A stretch of DNA of 8,184 nucleotides from Candidatus Rifleibacteriota bacterium (GCA_017526725.1 JAFXRA010000086.1:1-8184); one strand, 5' to 3'. Shown: positions 1 to 7,747, counted from the stretch's first letter. Notes: generated by a model not told the origin, from the sequence alone. Made by a program: numbers and translations.

Positions 1-3000
1 AATAGAAAGCCCTCTATTGAAGAACTATTTAAAGATAACCCCTACAATAGATATTCTGCTGAATTACCAGCTGGTTTATTAGCTGGAGGTCTAGGATTAG
101 GAGGAGGCTGCTACACATTGGACGCTGCCTGTGCTTCTTCCCTTTATGCTATTAAATTAGCCTGTGAGGAATTGATAAGCGGTAGAGCTGATGCTGTTTT
201 AACTGGTGGTGCTTCAAGACCATCTTCACAATTTACTCAGATGGGTTTCTCTCAATTAAGAGCATTGTCGAAAAGCGGTATATGTCGACCTTTCGATAAA
301 AGAGCTGACGGTCTGTTAGTTGGTGAAGGTGCTGGTATGTTTATGCTTAAGCGTCTTGATGACGCCATAGCAGCAAATGATAAAATTTACGGAATTATTA
401 GAGGTATTGGTCTTTCTAATGACGTGGGTGGAAGCTTGTTAGCACCGGACAAAGAAGGGCAAGTCCGTGCAATGCGTGCAGCTTATGCACAGGCTCATTG
501 GTCACCCGCTGATATACAACTTATTGAATGTCATGGTACAGGTACACCAAAGGGTGATGCTGTTGAAGTAAGCAGTATTAAAGAAATTCTACAGGGCACA
601 GACTCAAAAGAATGTGTTATAGGCTCAGTAAAATCTAATGTTGGTCACCTATTAACTGGTGCTGGTGCAGCAGGTTTAATGAAACTTGTTTTTGCATTAA
701 AAAATAAGCAGTTACCTCCAACGGCAGGTTATGAAATTCCAGATGAAAAGTTGGAATTAGAAAGTACACCAATTAGAATTCTTCAAAAGCCTAAAGCCTG
801 GAATCCAGCCAAAGTTGGAGAACCTAGACGCTGTGCACTGAGTGCCTTCGGCTTCGGTGGCATCAATGCCCATGTTTTAATAGAAGAATACATAAAAGAT
901 AAGAGTTTAAACACAGCAAATATCAAAACAGAAAAGTTGCCAGAAGTAGCTATTGTAGCTATGAATACAATGGTTGGCGATTTAAAAAATTTAAAAGACT
1001 TTCAAGAAGCTGTTTTGAATTGTGCACCAGCCAAGAAACCAATTCCACCAAAGAGAAAGCAATCTACTGCTGATATTCCTTGGTTACAGGAAGGTGCATT
1101 CATTGACGAAGTAGATGTAACTCCAGGTGAGTTCAAGATTTCTCCTATTGAAATTCCAGAAGTATTACCTCAACAGCTATTAATGCTCAAAACTGTTTCA
1201 GGTGCATTAAAATCATTGGTTGGCAAAGAACATAGTCGTTTAAAATGGGGCACATATATTGGCATTAGTCAAGATTTTGAAGCTTCAAATTTTGCTTCAA
1301 GATGGGCTATAAAGAAAGATTCAAAAGCCTTTGGTTTAAATAATTACGATGAAAAGCAGCTTTGCGATTCTATCACCCCACCCCTCAATAATGCCAGAAC
1401 TGTTGGTGCTCTTGGCGGAATAGTTGCTAGTCGTATAGCAAGAGAATACTCTATCGGTGGTCCTTCTCACACGTTCTCATCTGCAGAGAACTCTGGTTTA
1501 TCTGCTTTGGAAGCTGCCGTTAGAGCTTTGCAACGAAATGAAATTGATACAGCAATTGTAGGTGCTGTTGATTTTGCTGGCGATTTGAGAAATATGCTAG
1601 CAACTGACAAGTTAAGGCCATATTCAAGAAAATCTTCTTCTACTCCATTTGAAAAAGGAACTGATGGAGCTTTTCCTGGTGAAGGTGCTGGCGCTGTAAT
1701 TTTAAAGCGCAAAGAAGATGCTATTAAAGACGGCGATGTAATCTTTTCTATTATAAAAGGGTTTGGTAAAGGCAGTTCTAATCATTTTGAAGATAAAGAA
1801 TCTTTGAAATCTGCTTATGAAAAAGCAATTTCACAAGCTTGGAACGAATCTGGCTTCAAATCTGAGAACATTGGTCTATTAGAAACTAACGGAAGCGGTT
1901 TTCCAACAGAAGATAAAATAGAAGCAGAAGCAATTGCTGACTTTATGCCTGTTAGACCAGACAACAAAGAAGATACTTTCAAAAACAATGATCAACTTTG
2001 TGCTTTATCTAGCACAAAGATGGTTACTGGGCATACAGGTGCTGCATCAGGTTTGTTATCATTAATCAAAGCTGCGATTTGTCTACATCAGCAAATATTG
2101 CCTGCTTTCAAGACATTAAAGAATCCAGTTGAAGCCCTTAACAAACGCAAAGATTCTTTCTTTACGCCTAATCAGCCACAATTCTGGCTCCGCAACAAGA
2201 TTAACGGACCTAGAACTGCGGGTGTAAGCAGTATCGGTATTGATGGTTCTGTTTATCATGCAGTATTAGAAGGTTTTGAGGAAGATGCCAAATTAGCTAG
2301 TGAGGCTCAAAAAGTTTCTAATGCTTCTAGAATTCTTCCTACTGGCGAACTTTCAGATGCTATCTTTATAGTCGGTGGAACAAGCCCTTGCGACTTACGT
2401 GAAAGAGTATCTGCTCTTGTAAATCTTGAATCGGATTCTATTCAAAGCTTAGCTAGAGAATATTGGAAAGAATGCCCAGTTAAGCCTAATGCAAAGATTT
2501 TCTGCAGCATAGTTGCGAGCAGTTTCCCAGAATTAAGAAAACGTGCTGAATATGCTGTTAGACACTTATACAACAAAGAAAATCATCCAATTTTGAACGG
2601 CCCGGAAGTTAACGATAGAATTTTCTATTCACCTGACCCAATGTCAGAAAAAGGCAAAATATGTTTTGCTTTCCCAGGTTCAGGCAATCATTTCTTAGGA
2701 ATGGGTTTAGAGCTTGGTGCCTCTTTCCCAGAATATCAAAGAGAATTGGATAGTCAATATGACTTATTAGCCGCTCAATTTGGAACTAGAAGAATAGCAC
2801 CCTGGCGCCTGACTTACGAAGATGGCTGGGAAGATAAGGCAATGCAAGACCTTATTGATGACCATAACTCTTTGGTTTTCAGCCACGTATCTTGTTGTTC
2901 TCTTGTAAGTGATATAGTCAGAAGTTTCGGTATTAAGCCAGACATAATTATGGGCTACAGCCTTGGCGAAACTGCTGGGAATTATGCGACTAGAACATGG

Positions 3001-6000
3001 ACAAGCCGTGACGAAATGATCAGGTGCATGAGATGTTCTAATCTTTTCACTACTGAACTAATCGGTAGATATAATTCAGCTAGAAAATACTGGGGACTTG
3101 ATGATAAGGCTGAAATAGACTGGCTTCTTGGTATGGTTACCTGTTCATCTAGTGAAGTTGAAAAATACTTATCTGATTACACTCAAGTCTATATTTTGAT
3201 TATCAATACTCAAAATGAATGTGTAATTGGCGGTAACCGCCCACAGGTTGAAGATTTGGTTAAAAAGCTTAATAAACCTTTCTTCTCTTTGAGTGGCGTT
3301 TCTTCAGTTCACTGCCCTGCTGCTATTCCATCAGAAAAGGCTTACTACGATTTGCACTATTACGAAAATACTTGCCCACCAGATGGAGTTAAGTTTATAA
3401 GTAGTGCTAAGGGAATCGTATTTAAGCCGACTCCCCATGACTCTGCTGATTCAATCAGGCAGCATTGTATTGATAAGATTGATTTCCCAAGAGATGTGGA
3501 ATTAGCTTATAAAGAAGGTGCTAGATTATTCTTGGAACTTGGACCAAAGAGTTCAATGACTAGAATGATTAATGCTGTTCTTGGTGACAGGCCACACTTT
3601 GCTCGTGCAGCAATGCCAGCTAACCAGCCACAGACAACTTCTCTGCTTAAGTTTATTGCTAACTGTGCAGCAGAAGGTATAAGAATTGATTTAAGCAATC
3701 TTTACGGACGCGAAGTATTACAGATTAAGTCTGACGTTAAGTCAAAGCTTAAACCTGTTGCAGTTTATACGGGGCATGTGCCAACGCTGAGTGGTGTAAA
3801 AAGATCTGCCCCCATTGTTAAGAAAGAATTACCAAAAGAAAACCAAGAAGGTGATTTACTAAGGTTACGTCACCCCTCCGTCAGACATTCGTCTGACACC
3901 TCCCCTCAAGTGGAGGCTTTAGGAACAATCCCACCAACAATACCAACCACACCAATCACAACAAACGCTGTCTTCGGCAGGTCCCCCCTCAGTCAGGCTT
4001 CGGCAGCCAGCTCAGCGACTCACTCACATCCTGTGGCTCGCTTGCACGCCGACCTCCCTGTCGGCAGCCCCGCAAGCAGGGGAGCTTCTACAGATAAACC
4101 CAAAACTATAGAAGATGTAAAAAAAGAATTCTATAATTCTCGTAAATCAACTCGCAATACCGCCCTTCGTAGTATTGCATCTATATATCAACAGAAACTC
4201 GGTAAAAAAATGGATAATAAACTCGTTTCAGAATGGCTCAATGCTCAAAATGCTACTGCTCAGGCTCATGAAGAGTTCCTGAGACTTAACAACGCCTTTT
4301 CTCAGGCACAAATAGCTTTGCTTACTCAGCAACTAATGCTATCTCAAAACCTGACTCCAGAACAGTTACAGCAATTACAGCAAAATCAGACTGTTACGAT
4401 TAATTATCATAATGCTCAGCAGAGCAATTTGGCTAATAAGCCTGTTCCATCACAGAAAATGCCGAAACCTTACAATGGTCCAGTTTTCCTTGATTGGAAA
4501 GGCTCTATGGAATTTGCTGTTGGTAAAATCGGCAAAGCCTTAGGTGATTTCTTTGCTCCAATCGATAATCACCCAACAAGGGTCAGACTTCCTGACATTC
4601 CGTTGAATTTTGTAGACCGAATTATTACTGTTGAAGGTGAAAAAGGCTCTCTTGGCAAAGGCAGAGTTGTTACTGAACACGATGTTTACCCCAATGCCTG
4701 GTATCTTGACAACGATTGTATGCCTACAGGTCTTGCCGTTGAAGCAGGTCAGGCTGACCTTTTCCTTTCTGGCTGGCTTGGAATAGACTTCAAAACTAAA
4801 GGTATAGCCAAATACAGACTTTTAGACGCCACAATCTCTTATCATGGTCCACTTCCAAGACCAGGTGATACTCTACATTATGATATTCGTGTAGACCGCT
4901 TTATCAGACAAGCTGACACCTATTTATTCTTCTTTGAATACGATGGAAGCATTAACGGCCGCCATCTTATCACTATGAGAAACGGCTGTGCTGGCTTCTT
5001 TACAGATAAACAGCTTGCAGAAGGCAAAGGTATTGTTTTAACTGAAGACGATATTAAACCTGAACCCAAACCAGATTTGCCTGGCCGTGAAAATCTGCCT
5101 CAAATGGTCAGAGAATCTTACGACGACAATAAACTTGCTTTGTTACGACAAGGCAATATTGAAGCAGCTTTCGGTCCACAATTTGCAGGAATATCAATTT
5201 ACCCCCATACTATTCCTGATGGAAAGATGAAGATGATTGACCGAATCACTGAAATAGACCCGCACGGCGGACGTTTCGGATTAGGTCGAATTAAAGCTGA
5301 AATAGATATTCCTCAAGAAGCCTGGTTTTTGACTCAACATTTCTGTGATGATCAGGTTATGCCTGGAACATTGATGTATGAATCCTGTATGCAGTCTTTG
5401 CGAGTATTCCTACTTAGAATGGGTTGGATAGCTCCTGCTCAGACTTCTGCATTTGAACCAGTTCTTGGCGTTAAGAGTCAGCTTCGCTGCCGTGGTCAGG
5501 TTATAAAAGGTGTCAAGAAAGCTCTTTATGATATTGAAATCAAGGAACTTGGCTACAATCCAGAACCTTACGCAATAGCTGACGCTTTGATGTTTGCTGA
5601 TGGCAAGCGCATAGTTCAGGTTATGAACATGAGCATTCGCCTAACTAACACCAACCGCCAAGCTATCGAATCCTTGTGGTTAAGCAAAAACGACTCTAGC
5701 TATAACAGTAATTCTTATATACAAAATTTCTACCAAGAAGATAATTCCCAACTATTACGTCACCCTTCCGTCAGACATTCGTCTGACACCTCCCCTCAAG
5801 TGGAGGCTTTAGGAAATTCCAATCTCAACAATGATACTCCTCTTGTAGACCCCGAAACCCTCCCCGCCATCTACACCGCCCAGCAGATTTATGAATATGC
5901 CATAGGTAAGCCGTCTCTCTGCTTCGGTGATGCATTCAAAGAATACGACAACGGTAAATTTCTGGCACGTTTGCCAAATCCACCGTTCTTATTCGTAGAC

Positions 6001-7002
6001 AGAATAACAAAAGTTAATGCTGAATTCTTGAAAATCAAGACTGGTGGAACTGTTCAAGGGCAGTTTGATATTAAACCAGATCATTGGTTCTTTAAGTGTA
6101 ACAAGCAGACTTCTATTCCATTCGCTGTAATGCTTGAATTTCCTCTTCAAGTCTGCGGCTGGTATTCTTGTTTCATGGGTTCTGCCAACACTAGCAAAGA
6201 ACCATTACACTATAGAAATTTAGACGGTTCTGCTATTCTTTACGAAGATGTAAATATGAATTCAGGCACTCTGACTGCCACTGTAAAATCTACAAAAGCA
6301 GCCAATGCTGGCGGAATGCTGATTCAATCATTTGATTTGCTTGTTACCAAAGGCGATAGAAAGATTTATGAAGGCAACACTACTTTCGGTTTCTTCTCTG
6401 AAGCCGCTCTTGCAAATCAGATTGGCTTAGTTGGTGCAAAACCCTATCAGCCAACTTCTGATGAAATGGTTAGAAGCATAGACTTCCCGTTAACATTTAC
6501 AGAACCTATAGACCCGACAGACTTGAATCATAATGTTCCAATGAATGGTCTTAATCTTCCTGGAAAATGCTTCTTAATGCTTGATAAGATTACCGCTTTC
6601 ATTCCTGATGGCGGTCCAAAAGGCTTAGGTTTCATCAGAGGTATTAATCAGGTAGACCCATCAAGATGGTTCTTCAAAGCTCACTTCTATCAAGACCCAG
6701 TTATTCCTGGTTCATTAGGTCTCGAATCGTTCATGCAGTTACTCAAATGCTTTGCAATTCACAGATGGGGCAAACAGCTTGCCAATACTCCATGCCATTA
6801 CCAGGCTATGGCTGTTGGTCAGAAACACACCTGGTCTTACCGCGGTCAGGTTATTCCAAAAGACAATCTTGTAACAGTAGATGCCTGCATAACAAAAATA
6901 GACGATGCAACCCACACCATCACCGCTGACGGCTTCCTCGTCGTCGATGGCAGAATTATCTACTCAATGAAAGACTTCGCCCTTAGGGTCGCTCTTGATT
7001 GA
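1..7002 (+). CDS. Pfa/PUFA-type secondary-lipid synthase subunit, KS-CLF-AT-(psiDH-DH)x2, 5'-truncated by window edge
   Basis: Iterative type I synthase subunit that should build a long acyl chain on a partner ACP in the cytoplasm. Residues are counted from base 1; the frame is open there, so the true start lies upstream (about 150 residues missing, judged by KS length). KS: DAACASS Cys44 (base 130), HGTGT His178, KSNVGH His216. CLF, about 305-760: the KS fold is kept, but the Cys position is Glu496 and the first His is Asn630; His678 is kept. AT, about 880-1220: GYSLGE Ser987, Arg1011, His1104, ending in an LELGPKSS strand. Linker, about 1225-1490: Pro/Thr-rich with two repeat-derived segments, then a Gln-rich helical stretch. 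Hotdogs, about 1490-2333: psiDH1 (no His), DH1 (His1780, Glu1794), psiDH2 (Asn2034), DH2 (His2228, Glu2242). Family knowledge: PfaC supplies KS-CLF-DH-DH and PfaB the AT; myxobacterial Pfa3 joins them. No C-terminal acylglycerol-phosphate acyltransferase (AGPAT) is present. The product (PUFA or another lipid) cannot be told. Ends in TGA at 7000-7002. Confidence 0.93.
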   Translation, partial: NRKPSIEELFKDNPYNRYSAELPAGLLAGGLGLGGGCYTLDAACASSLYAIKLACEELISGRADAVLTGGASRPSSQFTQMGFSQLRALSKSGICRPFDKRADGLLVGEGAGMFMLKRLDDAIAANDKIYGIIRGIGLSNDVGGSLLAPDKEGQVRAMRAAYAQAHWSPADIQLIECHGTGTPKGDAVEVSSIKEILQGTDSKECVIGSVKSNVGHLLTGAGAAGLMKLVFALKNKQLPPTAGYEIPDEKLELESTPIRILQKPKAWNPAKVGEPRRCALSAFGFGGINAHVLIEEYIKDKSLNTANIKTEKLPEVAIVAMNTMVGDLKNLKDFQEAVLNCAPAKKPIPPKRKQSTADIPWLQEGAFIDEVDVTPGEFKISPIEIPEVLPQQLLMLKTVSGALKSLVGKEHSRLKWGTYIGISQDFEASNFASRWAIKKDSKAFGLNNYDEKQLCDSITPPLNNARTVGALGGIVASRIAREYSIGGPSHTFSSAENSGLSALEAAVRALQRNEIDTAIVGAVDFAGDLRNMLATDKLRPYSRKSSSTPFEKGTDGAFPGEGAGAVILKRKEDAIKDGDVIFSIIKGFGKGSSNHFEDKESLKSAYEKAISQAWNESGFKSENIGLLETNGSGFPTEDKIEAEAIADFMPVRPDNKEDTFKNNDQLCALSSTKMVTGHTGAASGLLSLIKAAICLHQQILPAFKTLKNPVEALNKRKDSFFTPNQPQFWLRNKINGPRTAGVSSIGIDGSVYHAVLEGFEEDAKLASEAQKVSNASRILPTGELSDAIFIVGGTSPCDLRERVSALVNLESDSIQSLAREYWKECPVKPNAKIFCSIVASSFPELRKRAEYAVRHLYNKENHPILNGPEVNDRIFYSPDPMSEKGKICFAFPGSGNHFLGMGLELGASFPEYQRELDSQYDLLAAQFGTRRIAPWRLTYEDGWEDKAMQDLIDDHNSLVFSHVSCCSLVSDIVRSFGIKPDIIMGYSLGETAGNYATRTWTSRDEMIRCMRCSNLFTTELIGRYNSARKYWGLDDKAEIDWLLGMVTCSSSEVEKYLSDYTQVYILIINTQNECVIGGNRPQVEDLVKKLNKPFFSLSGVSSVHCPAAIPSEKAYYDLHYYENTCPPDGVKFISSAKGIVFKPTPHDSADSIRQHCIDKIDFPRDVELAYKEGARLFLELGPKSSMTRMINAVLGDRPHFARAAMPANQPQTTSLLKFIANCAAEGIRIDLSNLYGREVLQIKSDVKSKLKPVAVYTGHVPTLSGVKRSAPIVKKELPKENQEGDLLRLRHPSVRHSSDTSPQVEALGTIPPTIPTTPITTNAVFGRSPLSQASAASSATHSHPVARLHADLPVGSPASRGASTDKPKTIEDVKKEFYNSRKSTRNTALRSIASIYQQKLGKKMDNKLVSEWLNAQNATAQAHEEFLRLNNAFSQAQIALLTQQLMLSQNLTPEQLQQLQQNQTVTINYHNAQQSNLANKPVPSQKMPKPYNGPVFLDWKGSMEFAVGKIGKALGDFFAPIDNHPTRVRLPDIPLNFVDRIITVEGEKGSLGKGRVVTEHDVYPNAWYLDNDCMPTGLAVEAGQADLFLSGWLGIDFKTKGIAKYRLLDATISYHGPLPRPGDTLHYDIRVDRFIRQADTYLFFFEYDGSINGRHLITMRNGCAGFFTDKQLAEGKGIVLTEDDIKPEPKPDLPGRENLPQMVRESYDDNKLALLRQGNIEAAFGPQFAGISIYPHTIPDGKMKMIDRITEIDPHGGRFGLGRIKAEIDIPQEAWFLTQHFCDDQVMPGTLMYESCMQSLRVFLLRMGWIAPAQTSAFEPVLGVKSQLRCRGQVIKGVKKALYDIEIKELGYNPEPYAIADALMFADGKRIVQVMNMSIRLTNTNRQAIESLWLSKNDSSYNSNSYIQNFYQEDNSQLLRHPSVRHSSDTSPQVEALGNSNLNNDTPLVDPETLPAIYTAQQIYEYAIGKPSLCFGDAFKEYDNGKFLARLPNPPFLFVDRITKVNAEFLKIKTGGTVQGQFDIKPDHWFFKCNKQTSIPFAVMLEFPLQVCGWYSCFMGSANTSKEPLHYRNLDGSAILYEDVNMNSGTLTATVKSTKAANAGGMLIQSFDLLVTKGDRKIYEGNTTFGFFSEAALANQIGLVGAKPYQPTSDEMVRSIDFPLTFTEPIDPTDLNHNVPMNGLNLPGKCFLMLDKITAFIPDGGPKGLGFIRGINQVDPSRWFFKAHFYQDPVIPGSLGLESFMQLLKCFAIHRWGKQLANTPCHYQAMAVGQKHTWSYRGQVIPKDNLVTVDACITKIDDATHTITADGFLVVDGRIIYSMKDFALRVALD
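3865..3925 (+). repeat. Palindromic repeat inserted in frame, copy 1
   Basis: A 61-nt GC-rich element inside an AT-rich gene, matching 5755-5815 at 60 of 61 positions. It contains a perfect 7-bp hairpin (GTCAGAC 3880-3886, loop ATTC, GTCTGAC 3891-3897), then a CCTCC...GGAGG arm. It is translated within the AT-to-DH linker as LRHPSVRH... ending QVEALG (residues 1289-1308). Hand translation shows this is the only one of the six frames without a stop. It resembles dispersed intergenic palindromes and, in its protein-coding behaviour, Rickettsia palindromic elements (analogy only). Confidence 0.9.
3980..4087 (+). repeat. Composite GC-rich palindromic repeat, in frame in the linker
   Basis: A C/G-rich block of about 108 nt sharply unlike its flanks. 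Visible stems are GGCT/AGCC around a TCGGC loop near 3997-4009, GCCGAC 4048-4053 with GTCGGC 4060-4065, and CCCC 4068-4071 with GGGG 4079-4082. Its left end (CCCCCCTCAGTCAGG, 3983-3997) resembles the left arm of the 61-nt element, and its right end (GGGGAGCTTCTA) resembles that element's GGAGGCTTTA end. This suggests a related, longer family or two nested units. It is translated as a low-complexity Ser/Ala/Pro/His/Arg stretch with no stop. Boundaries are approximate. Confidence 0.7.
5755..5815 (+). repeat. Palindromic repeat inserted in frame, copy 2
   Basis: Second copy of the 61-nt element at 3865-3925, in the linker between DH1 and psiDH2 (residues 1919-1938). The only difference is T at 5766 versus C at 3876, a synonymous Pro codon change, so the two encoded peptides are identical. 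Both copies start at the first base of a codon. The left flank is an Asn/Ser-rich linker and the right flank is a Leu/Asn/Pro-rich spacer before the next hotdog. Confidence 0.9.
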
Positions 7003-7022
7003 TAGAGATGTTTCTCTATTTG
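7002..7022 (+). terminator. Possible weak terminator at the synthase stop codon
   Basis: A perfect 7-bp stem (ATAGAGA 7002-7008, loop TGTT, TCTCTAT 7013-7019) begins on the last base of the synthase stop codon and is followed by only three T residues. The stem is AT-rich and the T-run short, so termination would be inefficient. It may instead be a 3'-end stabilising hairpin. Confidence 0.35.
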
Positions 7023-7100
7023 TCGGTTATTATTGGTGTGGTTGTTTAGAGCCTACGGCTATTGTTGTGATTGAAGCCAACGTAGTCTGTGCCGTTTTGT

Positions 7101-7133
7101 CATTGCGAGCAGTCGTTAGACTGCGTGGCAATC
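7101..7133. repeat. REP-like intergenic palindrome, CATTGCGAG...GCAATCT type
   Basis: Imperfect palindrome: ATTGC 7102-7106 pairs with GCAAT 7128-7132, GCAGTC 7109-7114 pairs with GACTGC 7119-7124, the loop is GTTA, and there is a GA/GTG internal bulge. Similar 'CATTGCGAG ... GCAATCT' palindromes are, from memory, dispersed between genes in many unrelated bacterial genomes. Only one copy lies in this window, so repetition is inferred from resemblance. It could also act as a hairpin at the 3' end of the synthase transcript. Confidence 0.6.
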
Positions 7134-7152
7134 TAGTTTATTAAGTATTTAA

Positions 7153-7180
7153 TTGTCTTTTTTATAAGCATAAATATAAA
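7153..7180 (+). promoter_or_regulatory. Predicted sigma-70 promoter for the 7206 gene
   Basis: TTGTCT (7153-7158) and TATAAA (7175-7180) lie 16 bp apart, 25 bp before the ATG at 7206. They follow the palindrome at 7101-7133, which would separate this unit from the synthase gene. The surroundings are AT-rich, so a chance match is possible. Confidence 0.4.
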
Positions 7181-7192
7181 AGTTAGATAAAT

Positions 7193-7197
7193 AGGAG
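7193..7197 (+). promoter_or_regulatory. Ribosome binding site, AGGAG
   Basis: AGGAG with an 8-nt spacer to the ATG at 7206. It is a strong Shine-Dalgarno match and fixes that start codon. Confidence 0.8.
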
Positions 7198-7205
7198 CTA
7201 AAAAT

Positions 7206-7478
7206 ATGGTTTACCCATTTATGACTTTAGATGATAATAGTGAAATAGTTCATTCAGAACTATTACCAAATAATAAAGTTAAAGTATATATTGAAAAACC
7301 AGACGAAAAAGATTGCTTCCATCATTTGACTTGCTATTTGCCGACTTATGAGATTGAAGAAAACTTTGGCTTTTCTGAAAAAGATGTAGAAAGATATATG
7401 GAAATAATCCATTCAACTTCTCATTTAATATTAGAATTCGCCAAAGACGGTGGTTTTGAAAATGCCGCAAATTTTTAA
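7206..7478 (+). CDS. Conserved 90-residue protein, first gene of a pair with a DUF4160-like gene
   Basis: Small acidic soluble protein starting MVYPFMTLDD and ending GGFENAANF, with no signal peptide or membrane segment. The start is fixed by AGGAG 8 nt upstream. The N-terminal half looks like beta strands (EIVHSEL, KVKVYIEKP) and the C-terminal half like helices (a long stretch from about residue 57). From memory, proteins with this same opening and 'GGFENAA' ending occur directly upstream of DUF4160 genes in gut Firmicutes and other anaerobes; I cannot name a function. It overlaps the next gene by 17 nt (7462-7478), a sign of translational coupling. The pair resembles a small toxin-antitoxin-like or regulatory module by size and layout only. 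This member is intact although its partner is broken. Confidence 0.8.
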   Translation: MVYPFMTLDDNSEIVHSELLPNNKVKVYIEKPDEKDCFHHLTCYLPTYEIEENFGFSEKDVERYMEIIHSTSHLILEFAKDGGFENAANF

Positions 7479-7740
7479 AATCGGTTCATATTGGGTTTAT
7501 TTTTGGACTAATGAAAATAAACCTTTAGAACCAATTCATGTTCATGTTTCTGAAGGTTCTCCAGTGCCAAATGCGACTAAAATTTGGATAACTAGTTCTG
7601 GTAAATGCTATCTTGATAATAAATAATTCTCATATATCAAAAGTCGCTTTACGTAATATAATACGAATTATCGAAGCTAGAAGTAATGAAATAATCAATA
7701 AATGGTAAATTATTTTGGAAGTATTAGCTACTATTGTTAA
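7462..7740 (+). pseudogene. DUF4160-like gene broken by two frameshifts
   Basis: The ATG at 7462 lies inside the end of the preceding gene. The first frame gives 54 residues (MPQIFKIGSYWVYFW..., EPIHVHVSEG, ATKIWIT) and stops at TAA 7624-7626. This matches the N-terminal half of DUF4160 proteins, including the usual P-x-H-x-H core. The missing half continues in other frames. From 7625 (+1) comes NSHISK...RIIEARSNEIINKW to 7705, and from 7711 comes YFGSISYYC to TAA 7738-7740. Dropping four bases (7621-7624) restores Asp-Asn-Asn-Ser. The second break lies in the five bases 7706-7710, where three or six are expected. Family members I recall run about 90 residues and end in a similar aromatic-Cys tail, so the remnant spans the full original length. 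A 54-residue peptide may still be translated from a GGTGG site at 7449-7453. Confidence 0.75.
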
Positions 7741-7747
7741 AAACAAT

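Noticed and set aside
118..120. TTG as start codon of the synthase
   Set aside because: It sits four codons before the KS active-site Cys, and the frame is open back to base 1 with KS-like sequence (PAGLLAGGLGLGGGCYTL), so the real start is upstream of the window.
1467..1712. Reverse-strand open frame of 81 codons
   Set aside because: It lies entirely within the CLF coding region and has no family resemblance. The same applies to reverse frames at 3507-3698 and 7279-7470 and to the forward frame at 6666-6929.
4090..4440. Possible acyl carrier protein in the AT-DH linker
   Set aside because: No DSL-type phosphopantetheine motif is present; the stretch is a Gln- and Ala-rich helical linker.
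3865..5815. CRISPR or a tandem domain duplication
   Set aside because: There are only two 61-nt copies, about 1.9 kb apart and without spacers, and the flanking protein sequence is not duplicated with them.
7462..7740. Programmed frameshifting of the DUF4160-like gene
   Set aside because: Two separate breaks would have to be bypassed, the first has a stop codon directly at the junction, and no slippery heptamer or strong downstream structure is visible; small indels explain it better.
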